Positions 1 through 7,963 of a stretch of 12,620 nucleotides of DNA are shown here, piece by piece. The notes beneath the pieces were generated by a model. It made no database searches. It saw only the letters and a program-made list of their open reading frames with translations, and had not been told where the DNA came from. Positions within the stretch are counted from its first letter, which is position 1. Each line of letters starts with the position of its first letter. Location: contig JAEZZZ010000158.1 in NCBI GenBank assembly GCA_023418255.1, forward strand, positions 1 through 12,620. Reading direction: 5' to 3'. This DNA is from Bacteroidota bacterium. GTDB lineage: Bacteria; Bacteroidota; Bacteroidia; Bacteroidales; Dysgonomonadaceae. The position numbers were made by a program, and so were the translations under genes.

Positions 1-592
1 TCATCAGGCGACACTGCCCGAGGTGATTCTTCCCGGTTGCCTTGCCGGAGAAACGGTTGTAAGTCAGATTATAATAGATAAATTCCTTTATCATCTTCCC
101 GAATATCGCCAAGCCAAACGCTTCAAGCAGCTCGGGGTAGATATCGGCACCTGTTGCGTCAACCGTTGGGTACATTCCATTGCCGACAAACTTTATCCCC
201 TGTATGAGGCGCAGATGAGAAGAGTTTTATCTTCCGACTATATCCAAATTGATGAAACAACGCTCCGCATAACCGACAAGCCCGGCGCTTCACGCAAAGG
301 GTATATTTGGGCGGTTCGTTCGGCATTGCGCCCGGGCGTGTTTTTTCATTACGACAAAGACTCCCGTTCCCGGCAGGTTGTATTGAAAATGCCATTCGCC
401 CCCTTGCTTTGGGGCGCAAGAACTATCTTTTCTCGGGGAACGGCAGCCAGAGCGGAGGACAATTGCATATTTTACACCCTCATCGGCAGTTGTATGCAAG
501 CCGATGTCTCCCCTCATGAATGACTTACATCCACTTTAAAGAAAATCTCCACTCTGCAAACTCCAATCAAATGGGAAGAACTCCTCCCTTAA
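1..592 (+). pseudogene. IS66-family transposase (TnpC-like), 5' cut by window edge and internally decayed
   Basis: The reading frame is already open at the left edge and gives typical IS66 transposase sequence: IIIDKFLYHLPEYRQAKRF, then SSDYIQIDETT, which holds the first acidic residue of the DDE centre. After DSRSRQVV (about base 382) the sequence jumps to the conserved C-terminal block ENAIRPLALGRKNYLFSG, in the next frame. The middle of the protein, with the other catalytic acids, is therefore missing. Near base 443 the homology returns to the first frame (AEDNCIFYTLIGSC). It meets a TGA at 521-523 where a Trp of the family's HEW motif is expected, and continues as LTSTLKKISTLQTPIKWEELLP to a final TAA. 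One deletion, one frame disturbance and one nonsense codon make it non-functional. The family call is firm. The exact IS is not known. Confidence 0.88.
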
Positions 593-648
593 ACCGTTTG
601 CATAAGACCCAATTAATTGATACCGTGTTACGCGAATCACAGCAATAC

Positions 649-668
649 GGTCGATTTGGGATGCTTAC
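649..668 (+). repeat. Probable IS66 right terminal inverted repeat
   Basis: The bases GGTCGATTTGGGATGCTTAC read, on the other strand, as a sequence beginning GTAAGC, the hallmark start of IS66-family terminal repeats. The site lies 57 bases after the transposase stop, where the IS end is expected. The partner repeat is outside the window, so the inner boundary is a guess. Confidence 0.6.
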
Positions 669-803
669 CGTGCAAAGGTTTCGGCTGTATATTTTTCATG
701 CATAATGGGGGCGTTAAAATCTATTATTTTTGCTTTAATACCTAAAAAACAAGGTTCTTTACTCAACTTATGCGACTTTTCGGTAAATAATGCGGATTAT
801 AGC

Positions 804-829
804 TATTTCAAAACAAATATATTGAAATA
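804..829 (-). terminator. Weak stem-loop just downstream of the glycosyltransferase operon
   Basis: TATTTCAA and TTGAAATA form a perfect 8-bp stem with a 10-base loop, starting 7 bases beyond the glycosyltransferase stop. The stem is AT-rich and no clear U-tract follows in the leftward direction, so it is at best a weak terminator or a 3'-end stabilising hairpin. The rest of 669-835 shows no gene or other signal. Confidence 0.25.
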
Positions 830-835
830 ACACGC

Positions 836-1861
836 TTACCACTTGAATATTACACAAAACTCTCTCTTTCGTTTAAAGTAAAAACTCCACAAAAGACTAC
901 CCGAATATTGCGTAGGAATGGTCTCTTTTACGGTTTTAGATAGGTTTTCTTTTCGAATATTTTTATATGCTTTTTTCATCCTCAGGAAGTCTTTTTGTGC
1001 TCTTAAGACCGCGACTGCATTTTTAGGATTGCCTTGTATCACAAGATGCAATGCCGCTAAAATATCCAAAATAAAACGCACAAAAAAGATAATATAAAAA
1101 CGCGATGTCGGAATATTTTTATACAACATCAACAAGTTATTTCTGAAATTTAGGTAAGTTTTGTGCGGATTTTCGGCGCTTAACGAAGCTCCACCAACAT
1201 GATAAACAGTAGATTGTGGCAGGCACACTACTTTTTTTCCACGTGCATTCAGGCGCCAGCACAAATCAATCTCTTCCATATGTGCAAAAAAACGCCCATC
1301 TAACCCGCCAGCTTCATCATACTCTTTTTTGCGAATACATAAACAAGCGCCTGTCGCCCAAAAAACAGGAATCTCGGTGTCGTACTGATGTCTGTCTTTT
1401 TCTATAACATGAAGAACGCGTCCACGACAAAACGGATATCCAAAAAAGTCGATGAAGCCACCGGCAGCTCCTGCATATTCAAATTGGTCGGGATTTTTAT
1501 AATCCAATATTTTGGGTTGAACGGCCGCCACTTCTGGATGCGTGTCCATATAATCTATGAGAGCGGAGAGCCAGCCAACGGTGGTCTGCACATCGGAATT
1601 GAGCAACACCACATACTCTGCTTCAATTTGACTGAGTGCTTTGTTGTAACCTTCTGCAAAGCCATAATTTTGATCGAAAACAATGTGTGGCACTTGCGGA
1701 AATGATGCCCGTAGGAAGGCAACCGAATGGTCTGTTGATCCATTGTCAGCAACCCAAACCTGACAATTATCGGATATGGTATGTTCCAAAACCGTTGGCA
1801 GAAACTTTTCCAACAGACTTTTTCCATTCCAATTCAATATTACAACTGCTGTTTTTACCAT
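836..1861 (-). CDS. Family 2 glycosyltransferase, rhamnosyltransferase-like
   Basis: This 341-residue GT-A-fold enzyme should transfer a sugar from a nucleotide-sugar donor to an envelope glycan or lipid-linked acceptor at the cytoplasmic face of the membrane. The N-terminus carries VVILNWNG and the donor-site block ADNGSTD (residues 38-44). The DXD-equivalent is NSD at 88-90, and the acceptor-side block HMEEIDLCWR lies at 194-203, as in WbbL-type and other GT2 transferases. A hydrophobic stretch near 250-275 suggests membrane association. It is the last gene of a leftward operon, 37 bases after the acyltransferase, and starts at an ATG. Sharing an operon with a lipid A-type acyltransferase suggests a role in LPS or surface glycan assembly, but donor and acceptor cannot be read from the sequence. 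Confidence 0.88.
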   Translation of the reverse strand: MVKTAVVILNWNGKSLLEKFLPTVLEHTISDNCQVWVADNGSTDHSVAFLRASFPQVPHIVFDQNYGFAEGYNKALSQIEAEYVVLLNSDVQTTVGWLSALIDYMDTHPEVAAVQPKILDYKNPDQFEYAGAAGGFIDFFGYPFCRGRVLHVIEKDRHQYDTEIPVFWATGACLCIRKKEYDEAGGLDGRFFAHMEEIDLCWRLNARGKKVVCLPQSTVYHVGGASLSAENPHKTYLNFRNNLLMLYKNIPTSRFYIIFFVRFILDILAALHLVIQGNPKNAVAVLRAQKDFLRMKKAYKNIRKENLSKTVKETIPTQYSGSLLWSFYFKRKREFCVIFKW

Positions 1862-1898
1862 CTATACCTTTTATTTAATCTCGCGACAAAGCATCTGA

Positions 1899-2792
1899 TT
1901 ATTTTTTCTTAAATTTCCATCGATTGTGGGACCAAAGATAGAATGCCGGTTCATGTAAAATAGTTTTTTCCAATCTGTTCATATATTTTTCCATTATTGC
2001 AAACTCATTTTCTTGACTTGCATCGGCACAAAGCAATGAAAATGAGCACACATAATGCCCACGTTTCACCTTTTTCATATCAGCATAAACTACTGCATAA
2101 CCTTGTCGGCGTGCAATGCGTTCAACGCCGGTTTCAACAAGTGTATCCTGATTTAGAAAACGCGTCCAATATTGCTCCAAATATCGTGGAGGTCGCTGAT
2201 CGGACAAAAAGCCAACGACCATTGATTTTCCTTTTTGCTGCAAACGAACAATGGTGCGCAAAAGCTCTTTACGTTCAATGGGAAGACTCCCAAAACGAGA
2301 GCGAATGGCTCGAAACAGAGAATCAAAAGCAACATTGTTGAGTTTTTTATATACTAAACCACTAATGATGTCTGAATTAAGCATTAGCCTTATTGAAGGC
2401 ACCCACTCCCAATTTCCATAATGCCCCAAACAGATAAAACAGGATTTTTTTTCCTGCATCAGATGTTGAATCAGTTCAACATTTTCAAAACGCATTCGTT
2501 TATTCATCTCCTGCTCCGATATCGAAAACGACTTAATTGTCTCCACAAAATAGTCGCATAAATGATGATAAAATTTTCTTTCGATGTGCAAAAGATCTTT
2601 ATCGCTCTTTTGAGGAAATGAATTTTTTAAATTCTTTCGAATCACTTTTCGGCGGTAATGAAAAAGATGGCAGGTAAAAAAATAAAGAATCTCAGAAAAA
2701 AAATAGAGTACGTCAAATGGCAATAACGACAAAGTATATGCTATGCTGTAGAGCAAGCGATAACGGATATGTGAGATGCCCTTTTTTTTCAT
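1899..2792 (-). CDS. LpxL/HtrB-family lysophospholipid (lipid A type) acyltransferase
   Basis: This 297-residue membrane acyltransferase belongs to the family that adds secondary acyl chains to lipid A; some Bacteroidetes members act on other lipids. A hydrophobic N-terminal anchor (about residues 14-45) is followed by the catalytic HX4E motif in GHYGNWEW (H124, E129), the block around VGFLSDQRPP, and the C-terminal LWSHNRWKFKK, close to the family's common W.H.RWK ending. The length is normal. The ATG overlaps the stop of mtaB by four bases (ATGA), which implies translational coupling, and the glycosyltransferase follows after 37 bases. Family membership is clear. The acyl donor, the position acylated and whether this is the main late acyltransferase are not determinable here. 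Confidence 0.88.
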   Translation of the reverse strand: MKKKGISHIRYRLLYSIAYTLSLLPFDVLYFFSEILYFFTCHLFHYRRKVIRKNLKNSFPQKSDKDLLHIERKFYHHLCDYFVETIKSFSISEQEMNKRMRFENVELIQHLMQEKKSCFICLGHYGNWEWVPSIRLMLNSDIISGLVYKKLNNVAFDSLFRAIRSRFGSLPIERKELLRTIVRLQQKGKSMVVGFLSDQRPPRYLEQYWTRFLNQDTLVETGVERIARRQGYAVVYADMKKVKRGHYVCSFSLLCADASQENEFAIMEKYMNRLEKTILHEPAFYLWSHNRWKFKKK

Positions 2793-4108
2793 TCTGAAAT
2801 GATTGCAACCATAGCCGCTTCGTCGCTACAATAGTCGCCGACAGCTATGTTTGTTATTTTGTTTATAAGGTGTGGATTGTGTTCGGAAAATACTTTTACA
2901 TAATTTTCCGTAAATCCGTGCATGATGCCTCCATCGGGATTATCTTCGAAAAGTACTTTGCGTTTTTGTCCCCTTTGCGAAGCATAAAATCGGCTCAATT
3001 TTCTATCCGACATATTGGAAAGCATTCGCCCACGAGCATGCTTCACCTTTGTATCTACCACGTGATCAATATTTAAGGCTTGCGTTCCGGGGCGTTCCGA
3101 ATAGGTAAATACATGCAACTGTGAAATGTCCAGCAAGTCTATAAAACGACAACTTTCATCAAAATACTCATCTGTTTCTCCGCGAACTCCTACAATAACA
3201 TCCACACCAATAAAAGCATGTGGCATTCTCTGCTTTATCTTCTCTACTTTGTGTTGAAAGAGAGCTGTATCGTATTTTCGTCGCATCAAAGATAAAACAG
3301 CATCACTGCCGGCCTGTAATGGAAGATGAAAATGCGGCGCAAAGCGTTCGGAATCCGCCACAAAATCAATCATATCGTCATGCAGTAAGTTTGGCTCAAT
3401 GGACGAAATGCGAAATCGCTCAATGCCGCTGACTTTATCTAAGGCGCGAATCAAATCAAAAAAGGTCTCACCTGTTGTTCGTCCAAAATCACCAATATTT
3501 ACGCCTGTCAACACAATTTCCTTGCCGCCTTCGGCAGCCACTTTTTCTGCCTGCTCCACTAAACTTTTGATAGAACCGTTTCGGCTGCGACCTCTGGCAT
3601 AAGGAATGGTACAGAACGAACAAAAATAGTTGCAGCCATCTTGCACTTTCAGGAAATATCGAGTTCGTCCCCCGGCAGAACAAGAAGGCACAAATGTGCG
3701 AATATCACTCGTTTTAGAGGTGACCACTGTTGCTTTACGCTGTTTTTTGAAAGAATCCAAATAGTGCATCACGTTGAGTTTTTGCTCTGCACCAATCACC
3801 AAATCCACACCGTCAATACCGGCAATATCGTCGGGTTTCAACTGCGCGTAACAGCCCGTAACCACCACAAAAGCATCCGGATGCTGTTGAATCATTTTAC
3901 GAATGGCTTGTCGACCTTTTTTATTGGCAAGTTCCGTAACGGAACAGGTGTTTATAACGCAGATATCTGCCCTTTGACCTTCACGCGCACGCGTTATGCC
4001 TGCTTGCATCAGCTGTTGACCAATGGTAGATGTTTCCGCAAAATTCAACTTACAACCCAGGGTATAATAGGCAGCAGTTTTACTTTCAAATATTGTAGGA
4101 TCTGTCAT
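2789..4108 (-). CDS. mtaB: tRNA (t6A37) methylthiotransferase MtaB
   Basis: This radical-SAM methylthiotransferase converts t6A to ms2t6A at position 37 of ANN-decoding tRNAs. It has 439 residues counting from the ATG two codons inside the longest frame, whose first codon is TTG. The N-terminal UPF0004 domain begins TLGCKLNFAET. Its three cluster-binding cysteines are C19, C55 (NTCSV) and C86 (TGCYA). The radical-SAM CxxxCxxC is C159, C163 and C166 in CNYFCSFCTIPYARG. A C-terminal TRAM-like region follows from about 375. TLGCKxN and CTIPYARG favour MtaB over MiaB and RimO. It heads the leftward operon. Upstream, the leftward TAATTTTG at 4176-4183 could be a -7 box, but no matching -33 box is evident. 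Confidence 0.93.
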   Translation of the reverse strand: MTDPTIFESKTAAYYTLGCKLNFAETSTIGQQLMQAGITRAREGQRADICVINTCSVTELANKKGRQAIRKMIQQHPDAFVVVTGCYAQLKPDDIAGIDGVDLVIGAEQKLNVMHYLDSFKKQRKATVVTSKTSDIRTFVPSCSAGGRTRYFLKVQDGCNYFCSFCTIPYARGRSRNGSIKSLVEQAEKVAAEGGKEIVLTGVNIGDFGRTTGETFFDLIRALDKVSGIERFRISSIEPNLLHDDMIDFVADSERFAPHFHLPLQAGSDAVLSLMRRKYDTALFQHKVEKIKQRMPHAFIGVDVIVGVRGETDEYFDESCRFIDLLDISQLHVFTYSERPGTQALNIDHVVDTKVKHARGRMLSNMSDRKLSRFYASQRGQKRKVLFEDNPDGGIMHGFTENYVKVFSEHNPHLINKITNIAVGDYCSDEAAMVAIISE

Positions 4109-4214
4109 AAACAATGCTATTCAATATAAACAGAAAAATAAGATAAATCTCAATTTTTCTATTTACGACAAACTACAAAATTACAACATTTAAGATGATT
4201 TTTTGAATTTTTCT

Positions 4215-4245
4215 TTTGAGATTCTGAAATTTCCTATTACATTTG
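4215..4245 (+). promoter_or_regulatory. Bacteroidetes-type promoter for the acyl-CoA synthetase
   Basis: TTTG at 4215-4218 is followed after 19 bases by TACATTTG at 4238-4245, matching the Bacteroidetes primary sigma consensus (TTTG, about 20 bases, TAnnTTTG). Transcription would start near 4252. That leaves about 18 bases of leader before the ATG at 4271 and supports that start over the upstream in-frame GTG at 4262. Confidence 0.7.
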
Positions 4246-4270
4246 CACAAAAATAGAGCAAGTGTGCATT

Positions 4271-5917
4271 ATGATTGAGCAAAATTTCATAAAAATCTAT
4301 GAAGACAACTTTAAGAAAAACTGGTCTTCTCCCGCATTAACCGATTATGGCGAAAACAACACAATTACTTATGGCGAATTAGCAAAGGAAATTGCAAAAT
4401 TGCACCTCTTATTTGAACAAATCGGCATCGAACGAGGCGATAAAATCGCGCTGGTAGGAAAAAACCACTCGCGTTGGTGCATAACCTTCTTGGCCACTGT
4501 CACTTATGGCGCTGTTATTGTTCCCATTTTGCATGAGTTCAATCCTCAAAGCATTGAATACATAGTGGGCCACTCTGATGCCAAGACACTTTTTATTCAT
4601 GCCAGCATTTTGAAAAAGTTTGAGAATCCACAATTTACTATTCCGGTTTTTGACATACCTTCTTTTGCCCTGATAAGCAATCAAGACGAGGAACTGAAAA
4701 AACGAGTAAGCGATATCGACAAACAGTTTCAAAAGCTCTACACAAACGGTTTTACGAAAGAAAATATACTCTATTCTGAAATAAGCAATCAGGAAGTGGC
4801 ATGCATTAATTACACTTCAGGAACCACCGGTTTTAGCAAAGGCGTTATGCTGACAGCAAACAACTTTGCCGGAAATGTCACCTATGCTAAACGATTAAAC
4901 CTTTTGCATCCCGGCGATAATCATCTTGCTTTTTTGCCCATGGCACACGTTTACGGCTGCGCATTCGACTTTTTATATGCGCTTTCAAATGGCGTGCATG
5001 TGACACTGTTGGGCATAATGCCAACACCGCAAAACCTAATGAAGGCGATGCAAGACATCAAGCCTCGATTGATTATCACCGTTCCATTAATATTTGAAAA
5101 AATATACAAAAGAAAGATACTTCCAATTATTGAAAGACCTATCGTAAAGTATATGTTGAAAATACCCGGAATCAACACCTTCATTTACAAAAGGATGCGA
5201 AATTCTCTGTACAATTCGTTAGGCGGACAATTTCGAGAAGTTATCATTGGCGGTGCTGCACTCAACAAAGATGTGGAAGCATTTTTTCACAAAATTAAAT
5301 TCCCTTTTACCGTAGGATATGGAATGACAGAGTGTGCTCCGCTTATTTCTTATGACTATGCGCGCGATTTTGTTCCCACATCGTGTGGCTCCGTCTTAAA
5401 AGATATCATGCACGCGCGCATTGACTCTTCCGATCCGGAAAATACTCCCGGAGAAATACAAGTTCGGGGCGAAAATGTGATGAAAGGATATTACAATAAC
5501 CCAAAAGCCACAGAAGAAGCATTCACGGAAGATGGTTGGTTAAGAACCGGCGACTCAGGAATTATGAAAGGCAAGCGCCTCTTCATAAAAGGAAGAATAA
5601 AAACCATGATTCTTTCAGCAAACGGGCAAAACATATATCCCGAAGAAATTGAATCAAGGCTCAACAACCTTCCCTATATTGCGGAAAGTCTTGTTATAAA
5701 GCGTGAAAAAGGACTTATCGCTCTCGTATATCCTGACCATGTCGCCATGGAAACGGATAAAATCTCTGCTGATGATTTAACGGCTATTATGTCCAGCAAT
5801 AGAGACAAACTTAATAGAAGTGTTGCAAATTATGAAAAAATAAGCAACATAGAAATCATGCAGATGGAGTTTGAGAAAACACCTAAAAAAAGCATAAAGC
5901 GCTTTTTGTATCAATAG
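4271..5917 (+). CDS. Long-chain fatty acid CoA ligase (AMP-binding, FadD15-like)
   Basis: This adenylate-forming enzyme of 548 residues activates fatty acids to acyl-CoA through an acyl-AMP intermediate. Its core motifs occur in order. INYTSGTTGFSKGVML is the phosphate-binding loop, with an upstream N-terminal domain starting near YGELAKE. VGYGMTEC is the adenine/aromatic motif. GWLRTGDSG binds ATP ribose. IKGRIKTMILSANGQNIYPEEIES is the hinge into the mobile C-terminal domain. A catalytic-type Lys is present near the C-terminus (TPKKSIKRF). It is a single-gene unit with its own promoter, divergent from mtaB. GTG (4262) is possible, but ATG fits the promoter better. Chain-length preference cannot be inferred. 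It could serve uptake or recycling of fatty acids. Confidence 0.87.
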   Translation: MIEQNFIKIYEDNFKKNWSSPALTDYGENNTITYGELAKEIAKLHLLFEQIGIERGDKIALVGKNHSRWCITFLATVTYGAVIVPILHEFNPQSIEYIVGHSDAKTLFIHASILKKFENPQFTIPVFDIPSFALISNQDEELKKRVSDIDKQFQKLYTNGFTKENILYSEISNQEVACINYTSGTTGFSKGVMLTANNFAGNVTYAKRLNLLHPGDNHLAFLPMAHVYGCAFDFLYALSNGVHVTLLGIMPTPQNLMKAMQDIKPRLIITVPLIFEKIYKRKILPIIERPIVKYMLKIPGINTFIYKRMRNSLYNSLGGQFREVIIGGAALNKDVEAFFHKIKFPFTVGYGMTECAPLISYDYARDFVPTSCGSVLKDIMHARIDSSDPENTPGEIQVRGENVMKGYYNNPKATEEAFTEDGWLRTGDSGIMKGKRLFIKGRIKTMILSANGQNIYPEEIESRLNNLPYIAESLVIKREKGLIALVYPDHVAMETDKISADDLTAIMSSNRDKLNRSVANYEKISNIEIMQMEFEKTPKKSIKRFLYQ

Positions 5918-6053
5918 AGCAAAAGGATATTTGAGAAAACCGAAAGCAAAACATCAGACTAATGGGCCCCTTTGTCTTTTCTTAATTGAGCATAACAGAT
6001 GAATTACAGCTATTGAATACGCGGCACACAAAGTTCATTTTTTTTACACCATT

Positions 6054-6085
6054 TTTGTTATTTTCTACAAAACGGATTACCTTTG
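6054..6085 (+). promoter_or_regulatory. Bacteroidetes-type promoter for the fucosidase gene
   Basis: TTTG at 6054-6057 and TACCTTTG at 6078-6085 are separated by exactly 20 bases, a full match to the Bacteroidetes consensus. The start site would be near 6092, giving a leader of about 30 bases. The rest of 5918-6053 holds no gene. A four-base inverted repeat (AGAC/GTCT) before a T-rich run near 5956-5980 is too weak to call a terminator. Confidence 0.75.
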
Positions 6086-6121
6086 TTACATTAATTATAA
6101 TTCCGTACAAATTCCATCTCA

Positions 6122-7924
6122 ATGAAAAAGTTTATTCTCCCATTTTTACTTTGCACAGCCATTCTTTGCAGTTGTATTCAAAAAGAAAAAAAATACTTTG
6201 AAAAAGTGTTGGTATTCCCCAAAAAAGCAACGCCTGAACAAAAAGTGAAGCTCGCTGCACATTTGGTACCAACAAAGCAACAACACGAATGGCAGCAAGC
6301 AGAATTAGTGGCATTTATCCACTTCGGCATCAATACATTCACCAACAAAGAATGGGGAAGCGGAAAAGAAGATCCTTCGCTATTTAATCCGTCAGAATTG
6401 GATGCCGAACAATGGGTAAAAACATTGAAAAACGCCGGCTTCAACATGTTAATTCTAACGGCAAAACATCACGACGGTTTTTGTTTATGGCCAACAGCTA
6501 CTACACAACACTCAGTAGCCTCGTCGCCATGGAAAGAAGGAAGCGGTGATGTTGTAAAAGACGTGAAAGAAGCTTGTAATAAATACAAAATGAAGTTTGG
6601 CATCTACCTCTCGCCATGGGACAGAAATGCACCTGAATATGGGAACTCGCCCGCATATAATAAAATGTTTGTCGACCAATTGACCGAATTGCTTACGCAA
6701 TATGGCGAAATACACGAAGTTTGGTTTGACGGCGCAAACGGGGAAGGTCCTAATGGAAAAAAACAAGAATATGATTGGAAACGATTTTATCATGTGATTG
6801 ACAGTTTGCAGCCCAGAGCTGTAAAAGCTATCATGGGAAATGATATTCGCTGGGTCGGAAATGAAAGCGGTTTGGGAAGAGAAACCGAATGGAGTGCAAC
6901 ACCGCTCAATCCAGGAATCAATCAAGAGATTAAAGATGAAATCAAACGATTAGGAATTTCATCCGAATCAAAAGATTTAGGCAGCAGAGAACTTATAAAA
7001 AAAGCGCACACACTTTACTGGTATCCATCAGAAGTGGACGTCTCCATACGTCCCGGATGGTTCTATCATCCCGAGCAAGACGACCAAGTAAAATCGCTCA
7101 AACAGCTCGTTGACATCTATTATCAATCGGTAGGAATGAACTCTGTTCTTTTATTAAATATTCCACCCGACACGCGAGGATTGCTTCACGAAACAGATGT
7201 GGAACGATTAAAACAGTTTGGCTCATACATCAACAGTTCGTTCAATTATAATAAAGCAACAGATAAAGACATTCAGTGGAAAGCCAGTGCCGGTCAATCA
7301 AAAGAAATAAACATTCAATCGGGCGAAACCATTAACACGGTGATGCTTCAAGAGGATATCAGCAAAGGACAGCGTGTGGAACGCTTCAAAGTGGAAGGAT
7401 GGATTGATAATACATGGAAACCCTTAACCGAAGGCACAACCATTGGATACAAACGCTTGTTGAGTTTTGACGAATGCATGCCAGAAAAGCTGCGTGTAAC
7501 CATTCTCGAAACGCGAGAAACAGCAAATATCATGACCATCAGTGCACACTATGCCGCACCGCTTACGGACTCGAAAAATATGGTTTCGTTGAATGACATT
7601 TCAACAGAGAAATGGAATACCATAAATGATAACCCATTAGCGATTGACTTAGGCTCTCAATATGAGTTTAAAGGATTTACATACAACCCATCGGAAGATA
7701 TAGAGCCCGTTTTTTCCTATAAATTCTACATAAGCGATGACGGCAAGAAGTGGAAAAACATTAAAAAGGGAGAATTCAGCAACATAAAAAACAATCCCAT
7801 TGCTCAATTTGTCCGTTTCGACTCGTCAGTCAAAGCACGTTTTATTCAGATAGAGAGTATCAGGGGTGTTGACAATGGAAAGCCATCCATCAAAAGCAGC
7901 CAAATTGGAATTCTTGTGAAATAA
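6122..7924 (+). CDS. GH29 alpha-L-fucosidase, surface or periplasmic lipoprotein
   Basis: This 600-residue retaining glycosidase releases alpha-L-fucose from glycans. The N-terminus is a lipoprotein signal (MKKFILPFLLCTAILCSC), with lipidation expected at C18. The GH29 barrel follows: FIHFGINTF (from 66), TAKHHDGFCLWP (113-124), and HEVWFDGANG with D203 as the expected nucleophile. The stretch around LLLNIPPDTRGLL is also typical of GH29. From about residue 480 the sequence reads like an F5/8-type (discoidin, CBM32-like) beta-sandwich: PLAIDLGSQYEFKGFTY, SYKFYISDDGKKWK, ARFIQIESI. It has its own promoter and no SusC/SusD neighbours, so it is not in a visible polysaccharide utilisation locus. 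The substrate could be host mucin, milk or plant glycans. The linkage cannot be read. Confidence 0.92.
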   Translation: MKKFILPFLLCTAILCSCIQKEKKYFEKVLVFPKKATPEQKVKLAAHLVPTKQQHEWQQAELVAFIHFGINTFTNKEWGSGKEDPSLFNPSELDAEQWVKTLKNAGFNMLILTAKHHDGFCLWPTATTQHSVASSPWKEGSGDVVKDVKEACNKYKMKFGIYLSPWDRNAPEYGNSPAYNKMFVDQLTELLTQYGEIHEVWFDGANGEGPNGKKQEYDWKRFYHVIDSLQPRAVKAIMGNDIRWVGNESGLGRETEWSATPLNPGINQEIKDEIKRLGISSESKDLGSRELIKKAHTLYWYPSEVDVSIRPGWFYHPEQDDQVKSLKQLVDIYYQSVGMNSVLLLNIPPDTRGLLHETDVERLKQFGSYINSSFNYNKATDKDIQWKASAGQSKEINIQSGETINTVMLQEDISKGQRVERFKVEGWIDNTWKPLTEGTTIGYKRLLSFDECMPEKLRVTILETRETANIMTISAHYAAPLTDSKNMVSLNDISTEKWNTINDNPLAIDLGSQYEFKGFTYNPSEDIEPVFSYKFYISDDGKKWKNIKKGEFSNIKNNPIAQFVRFDSSVKARFIQIESIRGVDNGKPSIKSSQIGILVK

Positions 7925-7963
7925 AATCTAGTAAACTATTATTTTAAACAATGAATTGAGTTG

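Larger units (their letters stand above)
1..668 (+). mobile_element. Right end of a degraded IS66-family insertion sequence
   Basis: The decayed transposase is followed by about 75 bases and then by an end matching the usual IS66 terminus, whose inverted repeats begin GTAAGC when read inward. The left end and the accessory genes tnpA and tnpB would lie before the window. The insertion looks old: the transposase carries several independent lesions. Its base composition looks somewhat more GC-rich than the AT-rich DNA to the right, as expected for acquired DNA. IS66 elements usually make 8-bp target duplications. The first eight bases after the end are CGTGCAAA, but the matching copy cannot be checked here. 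Confidence 0.7.

Noticed and set aside
520..705. 61-codon forward frame starting MTYIHFKENLHS
   Set aside because: It is a frame-shifted reading of the IS66 transposase tail; the true tail reads LTSTLKKISTLQTPIKWEELLP in the other frame, and the frame continues past the IS end.
3641..4129. 162-codon forward frame opposite mtaB
   Set aside because: It is antisense to the cysteine-motif part of mtaB, has no recognisable domain, and its composition follows from the opposite strand.
4176..4183. Leftward TAATTTTG as mtaB promoter
   Set aside because: The -7 box fits, but no TTTG is found 19-21 bases upstream, so it was mentioned with mtaB and not listed as a promoter.
5956..5980. Terminator after the acyl-CoA synthetase
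   Set aside because: Only a four-base stem (AGAC/GTCT) precedes the T-rich run; this is not stable enough to call.
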